In this document: in pieces, positions 15,761-24,443 of the stretch
Position numbering within the stretch: the first letter of the stretch is position 1
Layout: each line of letters starts with the position of its first letter
Source: CAYMTN01 sp964393335
Lineage (GTDB): Bacteria > Chloroflexota > Anaerolineae > Aggregatilineales > Aggregatilineaceae
Direction of reading: 5' to 3'
Length of the DNA stretch: 45,056 bases
NCBI GenBank assembly: GCA_964393335.1
Contig: CAYMTN010000010.1
Coordinates: forward strand, 1-45,056
Program-made: the position numbers and the translations under genes
The notes under the pieces: generated by a model
The model's database searches: none
Told to the model about the DNA's origin: nothing
What the model saw: only the letters and a program-made list of their open reading frames with translations

Positions 15761-18199
15761 ATGCACACGGCTGATACCCACAACTCAACCGGCCTCATGG
15801 CCCCGGATTTCGCCAGGCGGGGGTTATCTGCGGCGGAGGTTCACGACCGGCAGGTGCAGGGCCTGGTCAACGACGTCCCGCTAAAATCCAGCCGCCCGCT
15901 GGCTCAAATTCTGCGCGCGAACCTGTTATCGCTCACCAACGTGATCCTGTTCGGCATCATGATCGTGCTGATCGCCATCGGCAACCCTAGCGACGCTTTC
16001 GTCACCAGCGGGGCGGTGTTGATCAACGTGGTAGTCGGTATCTTCCAGGAAATCCGCGCCAAACGGCAGCTTGACCAGATCGCGCTGCTCACGCGTCCCA
16101 GAGTCAACGTGATCCGTGAAGGGCAGGAAACGCAAATCGATCCGGGCGGCGTGGTCGTGGGGGATGCGTTGGTCTTGCGCCCTGGCGACCAGATCGTGGT
16201 GGACGGGCGTTTGATCACCGAGAAACGCGTCGACGTTGACGAGTCGCTGCTGACCGGCGAATCGGAACACATCGCCAAAGAACGCGGCGACGAGCTGCTG
16301 TCCGGCAGCTATTGCGTCTCCGGCAGCGGGGTGTATGTCGCTGAAAAAGTTGGCACGGCGAGTTTTGCGTACCAACTTACGGCGGGCGCGCGTGAGTACC
16401 GTCGGACTCTGACGCCGCTTCAGCGCCAGATCAGCATCCTGGTTCGCCTGCTGGTGATCGTCGCCATCGCGCTGGCCATCTTGCTGATGCTCTCATTTGC
16501 CATTTCGAACGAGCCATTCAACCAGATCGTTCAGGATACGGCAGTCGTGGTCTCGCTGGTCCCGCAGGGGCTGCTGCTCATGATCACGGTGGCCTATGCG
16601 CTGGGAGCGGTCCGTATTGCCAACCGGGGCGCGTTGGTCCAGCAGATAAACGCGGTCGAATCGCTCAGCAACGTTGACGTGCTATGCCTGGACAAAACCG
16701 GCACGCTGACCACCAACGGCATTCAACTCCGCCAGACTATTCCGATCAAACTCGACGCGGACGAGCTGCGCCAGCGACTCGGCGATTTTGTTGCCAGCAC
16801 AGGTGCGGTGAACCGCACCGCCGCCGCGATTGCCGAAGCCTGCCCCGGTACCGCCTATCCGACGACCGCCGAGATCGCGTTTTCATCCGCGCACAAGTGG
16901 AGCGGCGCATCATTCGAGCAGGAGACGATGCGCGGCAGTTACATCCTCGGCGCGCCCGAAATGCTGCTGCCGCATGTGGACGAAGGGCGGCTGTTGGAGC
17001 GCGATATCGAAACGTGGACCGACCTGGGATTGCGCGTGCTGTTGTTCACGCACCATCCCGGCACGCTGGATGGTCTGGTGAATGGGCCGCCACATCTACC
17101 GGACGGCTTGCAGCCGCTGGGCTGGCTGACCTTCAGCGATGCGCTGCGTCCCGATGCAAAACAGGTGCTTGACCAGTTCCGGCAAGCCGGGGTGCAGTTC
17201 AAGCTGATCTCCGGCGACAATCCGCAGACGGTCGCCGCCCTGGCGCAGATGGCAGGCATCAGCCAGGATGTCGATGTCGTATCCGGCCCGGAGCTTGCAG
17301 AAATGTCCGATGCGCAGTTTGCCGAGATGGTCGAGCGAGCTACCGTGTTCGGACGCATCACGCCAGATCAGAAACAACGCATCGTGCAGGCCCTGCGCGC
17401 CCAGGGGCATTACGTGGCGATGATGGGTGACGGGGTCAATGACGTGCTGTCGCTCAAGCAGGCGCACATGGGCATCGCGATGGAGAGCGGCAGCCAGGCC
17501 ACCCGCGCGGTCGCCGATATGGTGCTGCTCGATGACCAGTTCAGCGTGCTGCCGGAAGCCATCAAAGAGGGCCAGCGTATCCTGAATGGGATGCAGGACG
17601 TAATGCGCCTGTTTCTGACACGCACCCTCTACGCCGCGCTCCTGATCGTGATCGCCAAATTCATTGGCACCGAGTTTCCGTTCACGCCCAAACACAATTC
17701 GCTGCTGACAACGCTGCCGGTCGGCATCCCGGCTGTGCTGCTGACCATCTGGTCGCACTCCGGCCAGCCGCAGAAGAACCTGCTGCGCTCCGTTGGCGAA
17801 TTCATCCTACCCGCCGGGTTCAGCATCACGATTGTGACGCTGGTCGCCTACCTGCTCTACAACGACAGTTCGTTACAGTTGCAGCGCACGGTGTTGACCA
17901 CGACCACTATGCTGTGCGGATTGCTGCTGATCATTTTTGCCCAGCATTCGATTGAAACCTGGGAAAGTGGCAAGCAGTTGCATTTCGACTGGCGGCGCGT
18001 GGCGTTGGCGGCTGCCATGCTGCTGCTCTACGTGCTGATTTTCCCCTTCCCCAGCGTGCGTAATTTCTTCGAGCTAAGCACGATGGCGTGGCAGGACCTG
18101 CTGGTGGTCATGGTTGCCGTGACCATCTGGGCAGTGACAGTCCGCGTATTGTGGCGGTATGATATTTTTACCCGGATGCTGATACCGCCCGGCCAATGA
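15761..18199 (+). CDS. P-type cation-transporting ATPase (CtpE-like)
   Basis: An 812-residue P-type ATPase without N-terminal heavy-metal-binding domains or a CPx motif, so a P2-like cation pump rather than a copper or zinc exporter. The actuator motif is 'LLTGES' (163-168). Helix M4 has 'SLVPQGLLLM' (265-274), the phosphorylation motif is 'DKTGTLT' (D311), and the hinge is 'MGDGVND' (555-561), followed by 'GIAMESGSQATRAVADMVLL'. The N-domain has a short 'HKWSGASF' stretch. M4 carries Gln where calcium pumps usually have Glu (PEGL), which may change ion choice. Family-level comparison points to CtpE-type pumps, reported as calcium transporters in mycobacteria; the ion here is not established. 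It sits 7 nt before the acidic protein gene, likely one operon. Confidence 0.9.
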   Translation: MHTADTHNSTGLMAPDFARRGLSAAEVHDRQVQGLVNDVPLKSSRPLAQILRANLLSLTNVILFGIMIVLIAIGNPSDAFVTSGAVLINVVVGIFQEIRAKRQLDQIALLTRPRVNVIREGQETQIDPGGVVVGDALVLRPGDQIVVDGRLITEKRVDVDESLLTGESEHIAKERGDELLSGSYCVSGSGVYVAEKVGTASFAYQLTAGAREYRRTLTPLQRQISILVRLLVIVAIALAILLMLSFAISNEPFNQIVQDTAVVVSLVPQGLLLMITVAYALGAVRIANRGALVQQINAVESLSNVDVLCLDKTGTLTTNGIQLRQTIPIKLDADELRQRLGDFVASTGAVNRTAAAIAEACPGTAYPTTAEIAFSSAHKWSGASFEQETMRGSYILGAPEMLLPHVDEGRLLERDIETWTDLGLRVLLFTHHPGTLDGLVNGPPHLPDGLQPLGWLTFSDALRPDAKQVLDQFRQAGVQFKLISGDNPQTVAALAQMAGISQDVDVVSGPELAEMSDAQFAEMVERATVFGRITPDQKQRIVQALRAQGHYVAMMGDGVNDVLSLKQAHMGIAMESGSQATRAVADMVLLDDQFSVLPEAIKEGQRILNGMQDVMRLFLTRTLYAALLIVIAKFIGTEFPFTPKHNSLLTTLPVGIPAVLLTIWSHSGQPQKNLLRSVGEFILPAGFSITIVTLVAYLLYNDSSLQLQRTVLTTTTMLCGLLLIIFAQHSIETWESGKQLHFDWRRVALAAAMLLLYVLIFPFPSVRNFFELSTMAWQDLLVVMVAVTIWAVTVRVLWRYDIFTRMLIPPGQ

Positions 18200-18206
18200 G
18201 GGTACC

Positions 18207-18587
18207 ATGACCGATTACGAACCTGCCTATATCGCCATTGGAGAGGATGGGCACGTCACGCTGTATTGGGGCGACGGTACCGAGGCAGAAAAATACGTCA
18301 TTCTGCGCGGCCCGCGCGCCCGCGATAACCACGAGTTGTATTTGATCGTGGAAGACCTGAAAACCTGGGCAGAAGATAACGGGTATGTCGTCATCGTACC
18401 CGCTTACGATCTGGCAGTGCCCGACATGGAAATCGACCTGCCCGACGTTGACGTCGATCACCTGACGATGGATGATGTTGATGCCTTGTTGGATGATCTG
18501 GATTATGCCGGGGATGATTTTGATGATGACCGGTACAACGACGATTACGACTCCGGCGATCCGCCGCCTTACGATGAAGCGTATTGA
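18207..18587 (+). CDS. Small highly acidic protein, unknown function
   Basis: A 126-residue soluble protein. Residues 1-70 look folded (beta-rich: 'AYIAIGEDGHVTLYWGDGTE'), while residues 72-126 are extremely acidic and Asp-rich, with runs such as 'LDDLDYAGDDFDDDRYNDD' and a Pro/Tyr end. No family recognised. GAGGG stands four nt before the ATG, and the gene begins 7 nt after the P-type ATPase stop, so it is probably co-translated with the pump. The acidic tail could bind divalent cations or act as a flexible interaction arm; this is inference only. The stop codon overlaps a TTG that could open the next frame. Confidence 0.75.
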   Translation: MTDYEPAYIAIGEDGHVTLYWGDGTEAEKYVILRGPRARDNHELYLIVEDLKTWAEDNGYVVIVPAYDLAVPDMEIDLPDVDVDHLTMDDVDALLDDLDYAGDDFDDDRYNDDYDSGDPPPYDEAY

Positions 18588-18658
18588 TCCACGCCTCTCA
18601 TGTCAACTATTGTCCGGCGCTGCGTACAGCAACTGGTGACACGCTCGCCACACACAGG

Positions 18659-20143
18659 ATGTTGAACCGGATGCAACAGGCTATTCAGCACGACAGAACG
18701 TTTAGAGCGCGGATCGTCCACGCATTATTCTATCGCGGCGATACCAACGTTTTCACCGTGCTCCGCGTGGACGATTTCCGCAACCTGTGGATCGGCCAGA
18801 TGATCTCGTTCGTGGGCGATGCGCTGGCCTACAATACCTTGACGCTCGCCGTGATCCGCATGGCAAACGAAGCGGACATGAGCGCCGGAAAGCTGTTGAG
18901 CGCCATCTTCGTGCTATCTGCTCTGCCATCGCTGTTCCTCGGCATGGTGGCAGGGACGATCGTGGATCGCGCGAACCGCAAGCACCTGATGATCGCGGCA
19001 GACATGATACGCGGTCTCCTGGCGCTTGGTTTTCTGTTTGTGACGAATATCGACCAAGTATGGGTCTATATCGTGGTGACGGTCTCCCTGAGTTCAGTGA
19101 GCACGTTTTTTTATCCGGCCCGCACCGCCCTGCTGCCCGTGATGCTGGACAAAGAACAACTGCTGGCGGCGAACGGACTCGCCCAATTGACGCAGACGCT
19201 CTCGTTTGTCGTCGGCGCAGCCGTTGCCGGTTTTCTGGTGGGTCTGGCCAATGCCACCGCGCCGTCGTTTATCATCGACAGCCTGACATTTTTCATCTCG
19301 GCCTACTTCATCGCGCACATCAGCGTATCCGGCAAAATACCACGCGCCACCAGTTCTACCGCCATCACGCAGACTGCCCACTCGCTCAAAACCCGGTTCG
19401 GGAGTGGGCAGCGTGTCCTGAAAACCATGTTCAGCGAGTTGATGGTCGGTTTGCGTTATGTGTTCACCGACCGGGTGATGCGCGGCGTGTTGATCAGCTT
19501 CCTGGCGCTGATGCTGGGATTAGGAGCCGCCAATGTGACGTTTGTGCCGCTGCTGATCAATGAACTCGGCATGAAAGAAGAAGGGCTGGGGTTGATCCGG
19601 TTCTCACAGACACTCGGCATCATCCTGGGCAGCGCGCTGGTCACCACGTCACTCGCCCGACGCTACAAAGCCCGCGATCTGATCGGGTTTAGCATGTTGG
19701 CGTTCGGAGTCACAACCGTGATCGTATCGGTCGTTGAAAACTATACCGTGATGGTCGGCGTTTTATTCCTGGTCGGGCTGGCCCTCTCGCCGCCGCAGAT
19801 CGTCGCATCGACCTTGATGCAGCGCCACGTCCCAAGCGCCAAATTGGGGCGTGCCAGCGGCGCACAAGGCACCATCGTCAACGTGGCTAACATCGCCTCG
19901 ATGGGTGCAGCGGGTCTACTGATGGATGAGATCGGCGCGCGGATGGTGTTCACGCTGGCCGGAGTTTTCATTTTCAGCGCCGGAATCGTCTCGTGGTGGG
20001 TACTGCGCGGCGTCGAAGATGCGCCGGATGAGGAAGAATCGCCGGAAGATACCGGGCAGCACCCGGCCCGTTCCAACGTCATCCCTCCCCCAACTGAGCA
20101 GCCCGCCGATCAGGGCGCGGTCGATATGGTCCCCGAAGCATGA
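18659..20143 (+). CDS. MFS transporter, MFS_3 (EntS-like) exporter family
   Basis: About 494 residues with 10-12 hydrophobic segments. The N-terminus 'FRNLWIGQMISFVGDALAYN' and the loop 'GMVAGTIVDRANRKHLMIAA', containing the Asp-Arg-x-x-Arg signature between helices 2 and 3, are typical of MFS_3 exporters related to enterobactin exporter EntS and macrolide efflux proteins. The C-terminal 45 residues are hydrophilic, Glu/Pro-rich and probably cytoplasmic. Substrate is unknown. The frame is open from a TTG at 18584 overlapping the previous stop. I use the ATG at 18659; an ATG at 18671 with AGGA 11 nt upstream is nearly as good. Probably in the same transcript as the ATPase and acidic protein. 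Confidence 0.85.
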   Translation: MLNRMQQAIQHDRTFRARIVHALFYRGDTNVFTVLRVDDFRNLWIGQMISFVGDALAYNTLTLAVIRMANEADMSAGKLLSAIFVLSALPSLFLGMVAGTIVDRANRKHLMIAADMIRGLLALGFLFVTNIDQVWVYIVVTVSLSSVSTFFYPARTALLPVMLDKEQLLAANGLAQLTQTLSFVVGAAVAGFLVGLANATAPSFIIDSLTFFISAYFIAHISVSGKIPRATSSTAITQTAHSLKTRFGSGQRVLKTMFSELMVGLRYVFTDRVMRGVLISFLALMLGLGAANVTFVPLLINELGMKEEGLGLIRFSQTLGIILGSALVTTSLARRYKARDLIGFSMLAFGVTTVIVSVVENYTVMVGVLFLVGLALSPPQIVASTLMQRHVPSAKLGRASGAQGTIVNVANIASMGAAGLLMDEIGARMVFTLAGVFIFSAGIVSWWVLRGVEDAPDEEESPEDTGQHPARSNVIPPPTEQPADQGAVDMVPEA

Positions 20144-20201
20144 AGACGGGCGAGCAGCGATCCGCCACCTGCCCGCCTGACCAATTCACGCCGCAGCCAG
20201 A

Positions 20202-21233
20202 TTACCCGGCAGTGGCGCGGTACCGTTCCAGGATCGTCGGGATGAGGTAATCATTGAAAGCGCGGGCTGCGTCATAATCCGGGGACCAGCCCCAATCACG
20301 CCGCGCGGCGCGGTCATCCAGGTTGGCGGGCCAGCTATCCACAATGCTCTGGCGCGCGTCCGATGGGTGGTAGGTAATCTCGGCATCTGGAAATGCCGCT
20401 TTGACCATGCTGGCGAACTGCTCCGCCGAGCGGCTGAAACTCGTAACGTTATAGACGTATCGCGTCAGATTCCCATGCGGGGCCTGGGACAGCACCAGCA
20501 GCGCTTTGATCGCGTCCGGCATCACCATAAACGGAATGGTGGTATCTTCGCGCACGAATCCGGCATAGGGCTTGCCCTGGGCGGCGGCGTGCAGCATCTC
20601 CGGCGCGTAATCACTGGTGCCGCCGGTCGGCATGGTCACGGCACTGATCAACCCAGGAAAACGCACGCAGCGGAAGTCAACGCCTATCGGCCTGCTCACC
20701 GAAAGCTGCTGGTAGTGTTGGGCATAATAGCGCCCCAAATGCTCGCAGTAGAGCTTGTTACAGCCGTACATCGTGATCGGGTTGAGATACTGGTCTTCAT
20801 GCACATTCTCCGCCGCTTGTTTGGTCAGCAAGTCCGGCATTCCAAAAACGGCAATCGAGCTGGCATAAACGAACTTGACGGGTTTGCCGCGTGCCATCGC
20901 CTGATCGATCGAGAGCTTCAACAGGTTGATCGTGCCCTGCACGTTCACGCGGTGGGCATTTTCGGGATTAAACTCGGAGCTGGTCGACAGCAAGGCCGCC
21001 AGGTGATAGATGGCGTCAACTTCATATTCGGTATTCAGGGTTTCGAGCAGCTTGTTGTCGAGGATATCACCGACAACAGAGCGCCAGACTCGCGGACTTA
21101 ACGAATCGTCCAGTTTTTTGATATCGAGGGCTACAATCGGTGTTTGCTCCGTCTGACCGCCAAGCTGCTCGATCAGGCCATGACCGACCTCTCCGTTTGC
21201 GCCGGTCACCAAAATGATCTTTTTGCGAATCAA
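20202..21233 (-). CDS. tdh: L-threonine 3-dehydrogenase, SDR type (TTG start)
   Basis: A 343-residue extended SDR. It has the Rossmann motif 'VTGANGEVGHG' (about 9-19), the YxxxK pair in 'MYGCNK' (Y156, K160) and 'SS' nearby in 'VYASSIAVFG'. The C-terminal half closely follows the SDR-type threonine dehydrogenase pattern: 'GGTSDYAPEMLHAAAQGK', 'REDTTIPFMVMPDAIKAL', and 'DSWPANLDDRAARRDWGW'. Such enzymes oxidise L-threonine to 2-amino-3-ketobutyrate with NAD+. No Kbl ligase gene is nearby. The longest frame starts at 21296, but the TTG at 21233 has AGGAAGGA seven nt upstream and puts the Rossmann motif at the usual distance. A general NAD-dependent epimerase is the alternative. A 14-bp palindrome lies upstream. 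Confidence 0.82.
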   Translation of the reverse strand: MIRKKIILVTGANGEVGHGLIEQLGGQTEQTPIVALDIKKLDDSLSPRVWRSVVGDILDNKLLETLNTEYEVDAIYHLAALLSTSSEFNPENAHRVNVQGTINLLKLSIDQAMARGKPVKFVYASSIAVFGMPDLLTKQAAENVHEDQYLNPITMYGCNKLYCEHLGRYYAQHYQQLSVSRPIGVDFRCVRFPGLISAVTMPTGGTSDYAPEMLHAAAQGKPYAGFVREDTTIPFMVMPDAIKALLVLSQAPHGNLTRYVYNVTSFSRSAEQFASMVKAAFPDAEITYHPSDARQSIVDSWPANLDDRAARRDWGWSPDYDAARAFNDYLIPTILERYRATAG

Positions 21234-21260
21234 GGTTTTTTCCTTCCTACAAACAAATGT

Positions 21261-21274
21261 TTTGTGCGCACAAA
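21261..21274. promoter_or_regulatory. 14-bp perfect palindrome, possible operator upstream of tdh
   Basis: TTTGTGCGCACAAA is a perfect 14-bp palindrome whose near edge is 28 nt before the TTG start of the threonine dehydrogenase gene, in the 145-nt gap that follows acpS. A looser inverted repeat (ACAAA...TTTTGT) overlaps it. It looks like a repressor or activator site, but no regulator is encoded next to it. Confidence 0.5.
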
Positions 21275-21378
21275 CTACGATCGACAGCAGGTTCAAAAAT
21301 GTATTTTCATTCTAGCGGGCAGATGGCAGGCTCACAAGCGTGATCGGGCAGCGATTTTACGGTCCGTCGCACGTTCGA

Positions 21379-21768
21379 TCAGCCGGGTGGCTCGCCTTTG
21401 GACGGATTATCTGTCGCCACAACAAACGCAATCGCCAACTCTTGCGTGTGACTCAAACTCACCTGCCAGCCGCGCAGCCCCAGATCGGCGGCCAGTGCCG
21501 CTGCCGCGTTGTGCAGCTTGAGATGAGGTCGCCCGCGTTCATCCGAGTGCACCTCGATATCGACCCAGCACACGTCACCGATCCCGGTCCCCAACGCTTT
21601 TGCCACCGCCTCTTTAGCCGCAAAACGGGCAGCCAGCCGGGCCGGGATATTATTCGCCTGAAGGCGTTCGGCTGGCGTGAAGAACCGCGTGAAGAAACGC
21701 TCGCCATGCCGTGCCATCGCCTGCTCGATGCGCTCGACTTCAATCATGTCCACGCCGACTCGCAGCAT
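21379..21768 (-). CDS. acpS: Holo-[acyl-carrier-protein] synthase AcpS
   Basis: A 129-residue AcpS, the usual family length. It transfers 4'-phosphopantetheine from coenzyme A to the conserved serine of acyl carrier protein, activating fatty acid synthesis. The metal-binding N-terminal motif is 'VGVDMIEVERI' (D7), and the second signature is 'RLAARFAAKEAVAKALGTGI', with the catalytic Glu in 'KEA'. The end 'VSLSHTQELAIAFVVA' is also typical. The frame is open from 21795, but the ATG at 21768 has GGGAGG close upstream and gives the standard start MLRVGVD. The gene follows the M16 pair by 84 nt on the same strand and may be part of their transcript. Confidence 0.94.
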   Translation of the reverse strand: MLRVGVDMIEVERIEQAMARHGERFFTRFFTPAERLQANNIPARLAARFAAKEAVAKALGTGIGDVCWVDIEVHSDERGRPHLKLHNAAAALAADLGLRGWQVSLSHTQELAIAFVVATDNPSKGEPPG

Positions 21769-21852
21769 CTCGTCCTCCCGCCTCCTTTGTCGCAAAACCG
21801 GGACAGGCCCCTGCCCCGGCCCGAACAGGTTACCAGCAACGCCGCGCCCAGG

Positions 21853-23148
21853 TCAGGCGTCTGGCGACACAACCTCCGGCCCGGCCACAGCCAGCGCGTA
21901 AGCATCCGGATTCAGGTAATACCGCGCGCTGGCCAACACGTCCTCGACCGTTATGGCGTTGACCAGGTCCGCATATCGCCGCAGATAGTCCAGGCCAAGC
22001 CGGTAGCGCTCCATACTGCTGATCGCGCCCGCGACGCCTTCGTTATTTTCCAGTTGAAGCGGCAACCGGCCAATGAAATTCGTTTTGTTATCGGCCAGCT
22101 CCTCCTCCGAAACCGGTTCGCTCGTCATCCGGCGAATCTCGCCCCGAATCGCTTCGACCGTCGCATCCACGTTCGCCGGATTCACACCGGCAGCCACGCG
22201 CCAGGCTCCCGGCCCCATGCCGCCATCCAGGCGGCTGTAGCTGTAGTAGGCCATGCCGCGCTTTTCACGCACTTCCGCGCCGATACGCCCGTACATGCCG
22301 AACACGCCCAGAATGTTGTTCGCCATGTTCGCCGCCTGCCAATCCTCGGCAAAACGCGACGGGCCAGGCACTCCCAGCACAAGGTCGGTTTGGCTTTTGC
22401 CCGGCATGATGTGCTGCCAGACCTGTACGCCTCTTATTTCCGGCGCATTGGCCACTTCGGGGACAGCCGGTTGATCTGGATTCTGCCAGTCGCCAAACTG
22501 CTCGGCGACCAACTGAATCGCGCGCTCCGTATCCACCGCGCCGACAATCACGAAAAACATGCCGCGCGGCCCGTACATTTCGTGGTGGAACGCGATCAAC
22601 TGGTCACGCGTAAGCGCCGAAACAGTATCGATCTCACCGCCGGTCGAATACCGGTACGGGTGCCCGTCAGGATACGCCAGCTCGCGAAAGAAACGCCCGG
22701 CCATGTAACGCGTATCCTGCTCGCGGATCTTCATACCTGTCACAAGCTGCCCGCGCAGCCGCTCGACGTGCTCCGCAGGGAACGCCGGATGGCGCAGCGC
22801 ATCCGCCAGGAGATCGACGAGCAGCGGCAGGTCTTCGGCCAGGCTTTTGCCACTGAACCCCGCTGTATGCCGTCCACCGCCCAGCGAGAGACTGGCCCCG
22901 TTGCCCTCCAACAACTCGTGGATCGTGGCAAAATCGCGGCTTTCGGTGCCGCGCAGCAGCATCGACGCCGTAAACGACGCCCGCCCGGCTACCTCAGGCG
23001 GATCGAACAAAGCTCCCGCGTCGACCGAGCCGGTGATCACAACCGAGCGCGCGTTATGGTTTTCACGGACCAGGACGACGATCCCGTTTGGCAGTTCCCG
23101 ACGCGTAATATCGTCCGGGCCGGGAAGCGCCTGAATATGGCGGTTCAT
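21853..23148 (-). CDS. M16 family peptidase subunit lacking the zinc site (non-catalytic partner)
   Basis: A 431-residue M16 (insulinase/processing peptidase) protein with the two-domain layout: 'RRELPNGIVVLVRENHNARS' at the N-terminus and 'REKRGMAYYSYSRLDGGMGP' in the second half, which is the conserved Arg/Tyr substrate-binding signature. At the place where active members have HxxEH it reads 'VAGRASFTASMLLRGTE', so the zinc ligands are absent. This is what is expected of the inactive partner in heterodimeric M16 peptidases. Its ATG shares one base with the stop of the catalytic subunit gene (TGATG at 23148), giving tight coupling and probably equal amounts. No signal peptide, so it likely acts in the cytoplasm. 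Confidence 0.9.
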   Translation of the reverse strand: MNRHIQALPGPDDITRRELPNGIVVLVRENHNARSVVITGSVDAGALFDPPEVAGRASFTASMLLRGTESRDFATIHELLEGNGASLSLGGGRHTAGFSGKSLAEDLPLLVDLLADALRHPAFPAEHVERLRGQLVTGMKIREQDTRYMAGRFFRELAYPDGHPYRYSTGGEIDTVSALTRDQLIAFHHEMYGPRGMFFVIVGAVDTERAIQLVAEQFGDWQNPDQPAVPEVANAPEIRGVQVWQHIMPGKSQTDLVLGVPGPSRFAEDWQAANMANNILGVFGMYGRIGAEVREKRGMAYYSYSRLDGGMGPGAWRVAAGVNPANVDATVEAIRGEIRRMTSEPVSEEELADNKTNFIGRLPLQLENNEGVAGAISSMERYRLGLDYLRRYADLVNAITVEDVLASARYYLNPDAYALAVAGPEVVSPDA

Positions 23149-24437
23149 CAGTTCTGCGCCTCCTGTCCGGTGGGGATAAACCAGCCTACTGTCCGCTGAG
23201 AGCGCTGCAAATAGCGCTGTGCCGCGTCCTGCACGTCTTCCAGGGTGACGGCTTCGAGTTGCTCCAGGTAATTTTCATACCATGTGTAACTGGACAGATT
23301 CTCGGAAAATGCCAGCCAGAACGCCTGGCCGGTAACACCTTCCGTCCCATAAGCGAACAACGCTTTCGCTTGTTTTTTGGCCTTGTCCAATTCGGCCTGG
23401 GCAATTTCGCCCTGTACCAGCCGCTCAATTTCCATGTCGAGCGCCACCTGCACCTCCTCGGACGTACGCCCATCCCGCACTGTCGCCATGATACCGAACA
23501 GGTACGGATCAATCGACGGGTACAGACCACCGCCGACGCTCGTCGCCAGTTCCGTCTCGACCAATGCCTTGTACAGACGCGATGTCCGGTTGCCAATGTT
23601 GCTGCTGCCGGGTGCGCTGGCTCCGGCCAACATACTATCGACCAGCGCCAGCTTGAACCAGTCAGGATTGGCCGCTTCGGGGGCGCGGTAACCCAGGTAA
23701 ACATACGACGCGTTGCCCTCGCGCTCGACGCGCACAGTACGCTCACCTTGCTGCGGCGGCTCAACCCGTGTAACGGGTGATGGCTCCGGCCCGCGCGGGA
23801 TTCCGCCAAACAGGTCCTCTATCTGCGTCATCATCGCGTCCGAATCAAAATCACCGGCGACCACTGCAATCGCATTGTTCGGATTGTAGTGCGTCCGGTA
23901 GTGAGCATAAAGATCGTCACGCGTCATCGTATGCAGATCGGCCATATCCCCGATGATCTGGTGATGGTACGGGTGCACCCAAAACGCCGCCGCGCGTGTC
24001 GCCGCGTACAACCAGAATGTCGGCGAGTTCTCTGATCCCTGGCGCTCGGAGATGATGACCGTGCGCTCTGCCTCGACCTCTTCAGGGTCAAACAATGCGT
24101 TGCGCATGCGGTCGGCTTCGGCTTGCAGTGCCAGATCGATCCGACTGGCAGGCATCGTCTCATAATACGCCGTGTAATCAAACGAGGTCTGCGCGTTCCA
24201 CACGCCCCCCTCGCGGTCGATCGATTTGTCCAACACACCAGCAGGGAACTTTTCAGTCCCTTTGAACATCATATGCTCAACCCAGTGCGAAATGCCGGTA
24301 CGTCCCGTCAATTCATTACGACTTCCTACACGGTACAATATCCAGCAGCTCGTTACCGGCGCGGTGTGTACTTCCTTCAGCAGTATGGTCAGCCCGTTCT
24401 CAAGGACATGCCGGATAACCCGACTTCCTGCCATCAT
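23148..24437 (-). CDS. M16 family zinc peptidase, catalytic subunit
   Basis: A 429-residue M16B-type peptidase. The inverted zinc motif 'HWVEHMMFKGTEKFPAG' (H51, E54, H55) is intact and is followed 76 residues later by the third ligand in 'ERTVIISERQGS' (E131). 'NAQTSFDYTAYYETMPAS' is the standard strand between them. No signal peptide is seen. It should form a heterodimer with the zinc-less protein encoded immediately downstream. Substrates are probably short or unfolded peptides. Two adjacent ATGs (24437 and 24434) follow GGGAGGA; the second has slightly better spacing. The preceding NifX-like gene ends 6 nt earlier, so the three genes are likely one operon. Confidence 0.94.
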   Translation of the reverse strand: MMAGSRVIRHVLENGLTILLKEVHTAPVTSCWILYRVGSRNELTGRTGISHWVEHMMFKGTEKFPAGVLDKSIDREGGVWNAQTSFDYTAYYETMPASRIDLALQAEADRMRNALFDPEEVEAERTVIISERQGSENSPTFWLYAATRAAAFWVHPYHHQIIGDMADLHTMTRDDLYAHYRTHYNPNNAIAVVAGDFDSDAMMTQIEDLFGGIPRGPEPSPVTRVEPPQQGERTVRVEREGNASYVYLGYRAPEAANPDWFKLALVDSMLAGASAPGSSNIGNRTSRLYKALVETELATSVGGGLYPSIDPYLFGIMATVRDGRTSEEVQVALDMEIERLVQGEIAQAELDKAKKQAKALFAYGTEGVTGQAFWLAFSENLSSYTWYENYLEQLEAVTLEDVQDAAQRYLQRSQRTVGWFIPTGQEAQN

Positions 24438-24443
24438 TCCTCC

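Noticed and set aside
21340..23199. 619-codon plus-strand open frame
   Set aside because: Arg/His/Pro-rich translation antisense to acpS and the M16 gene, with no domain; a shadow caused by high GC.
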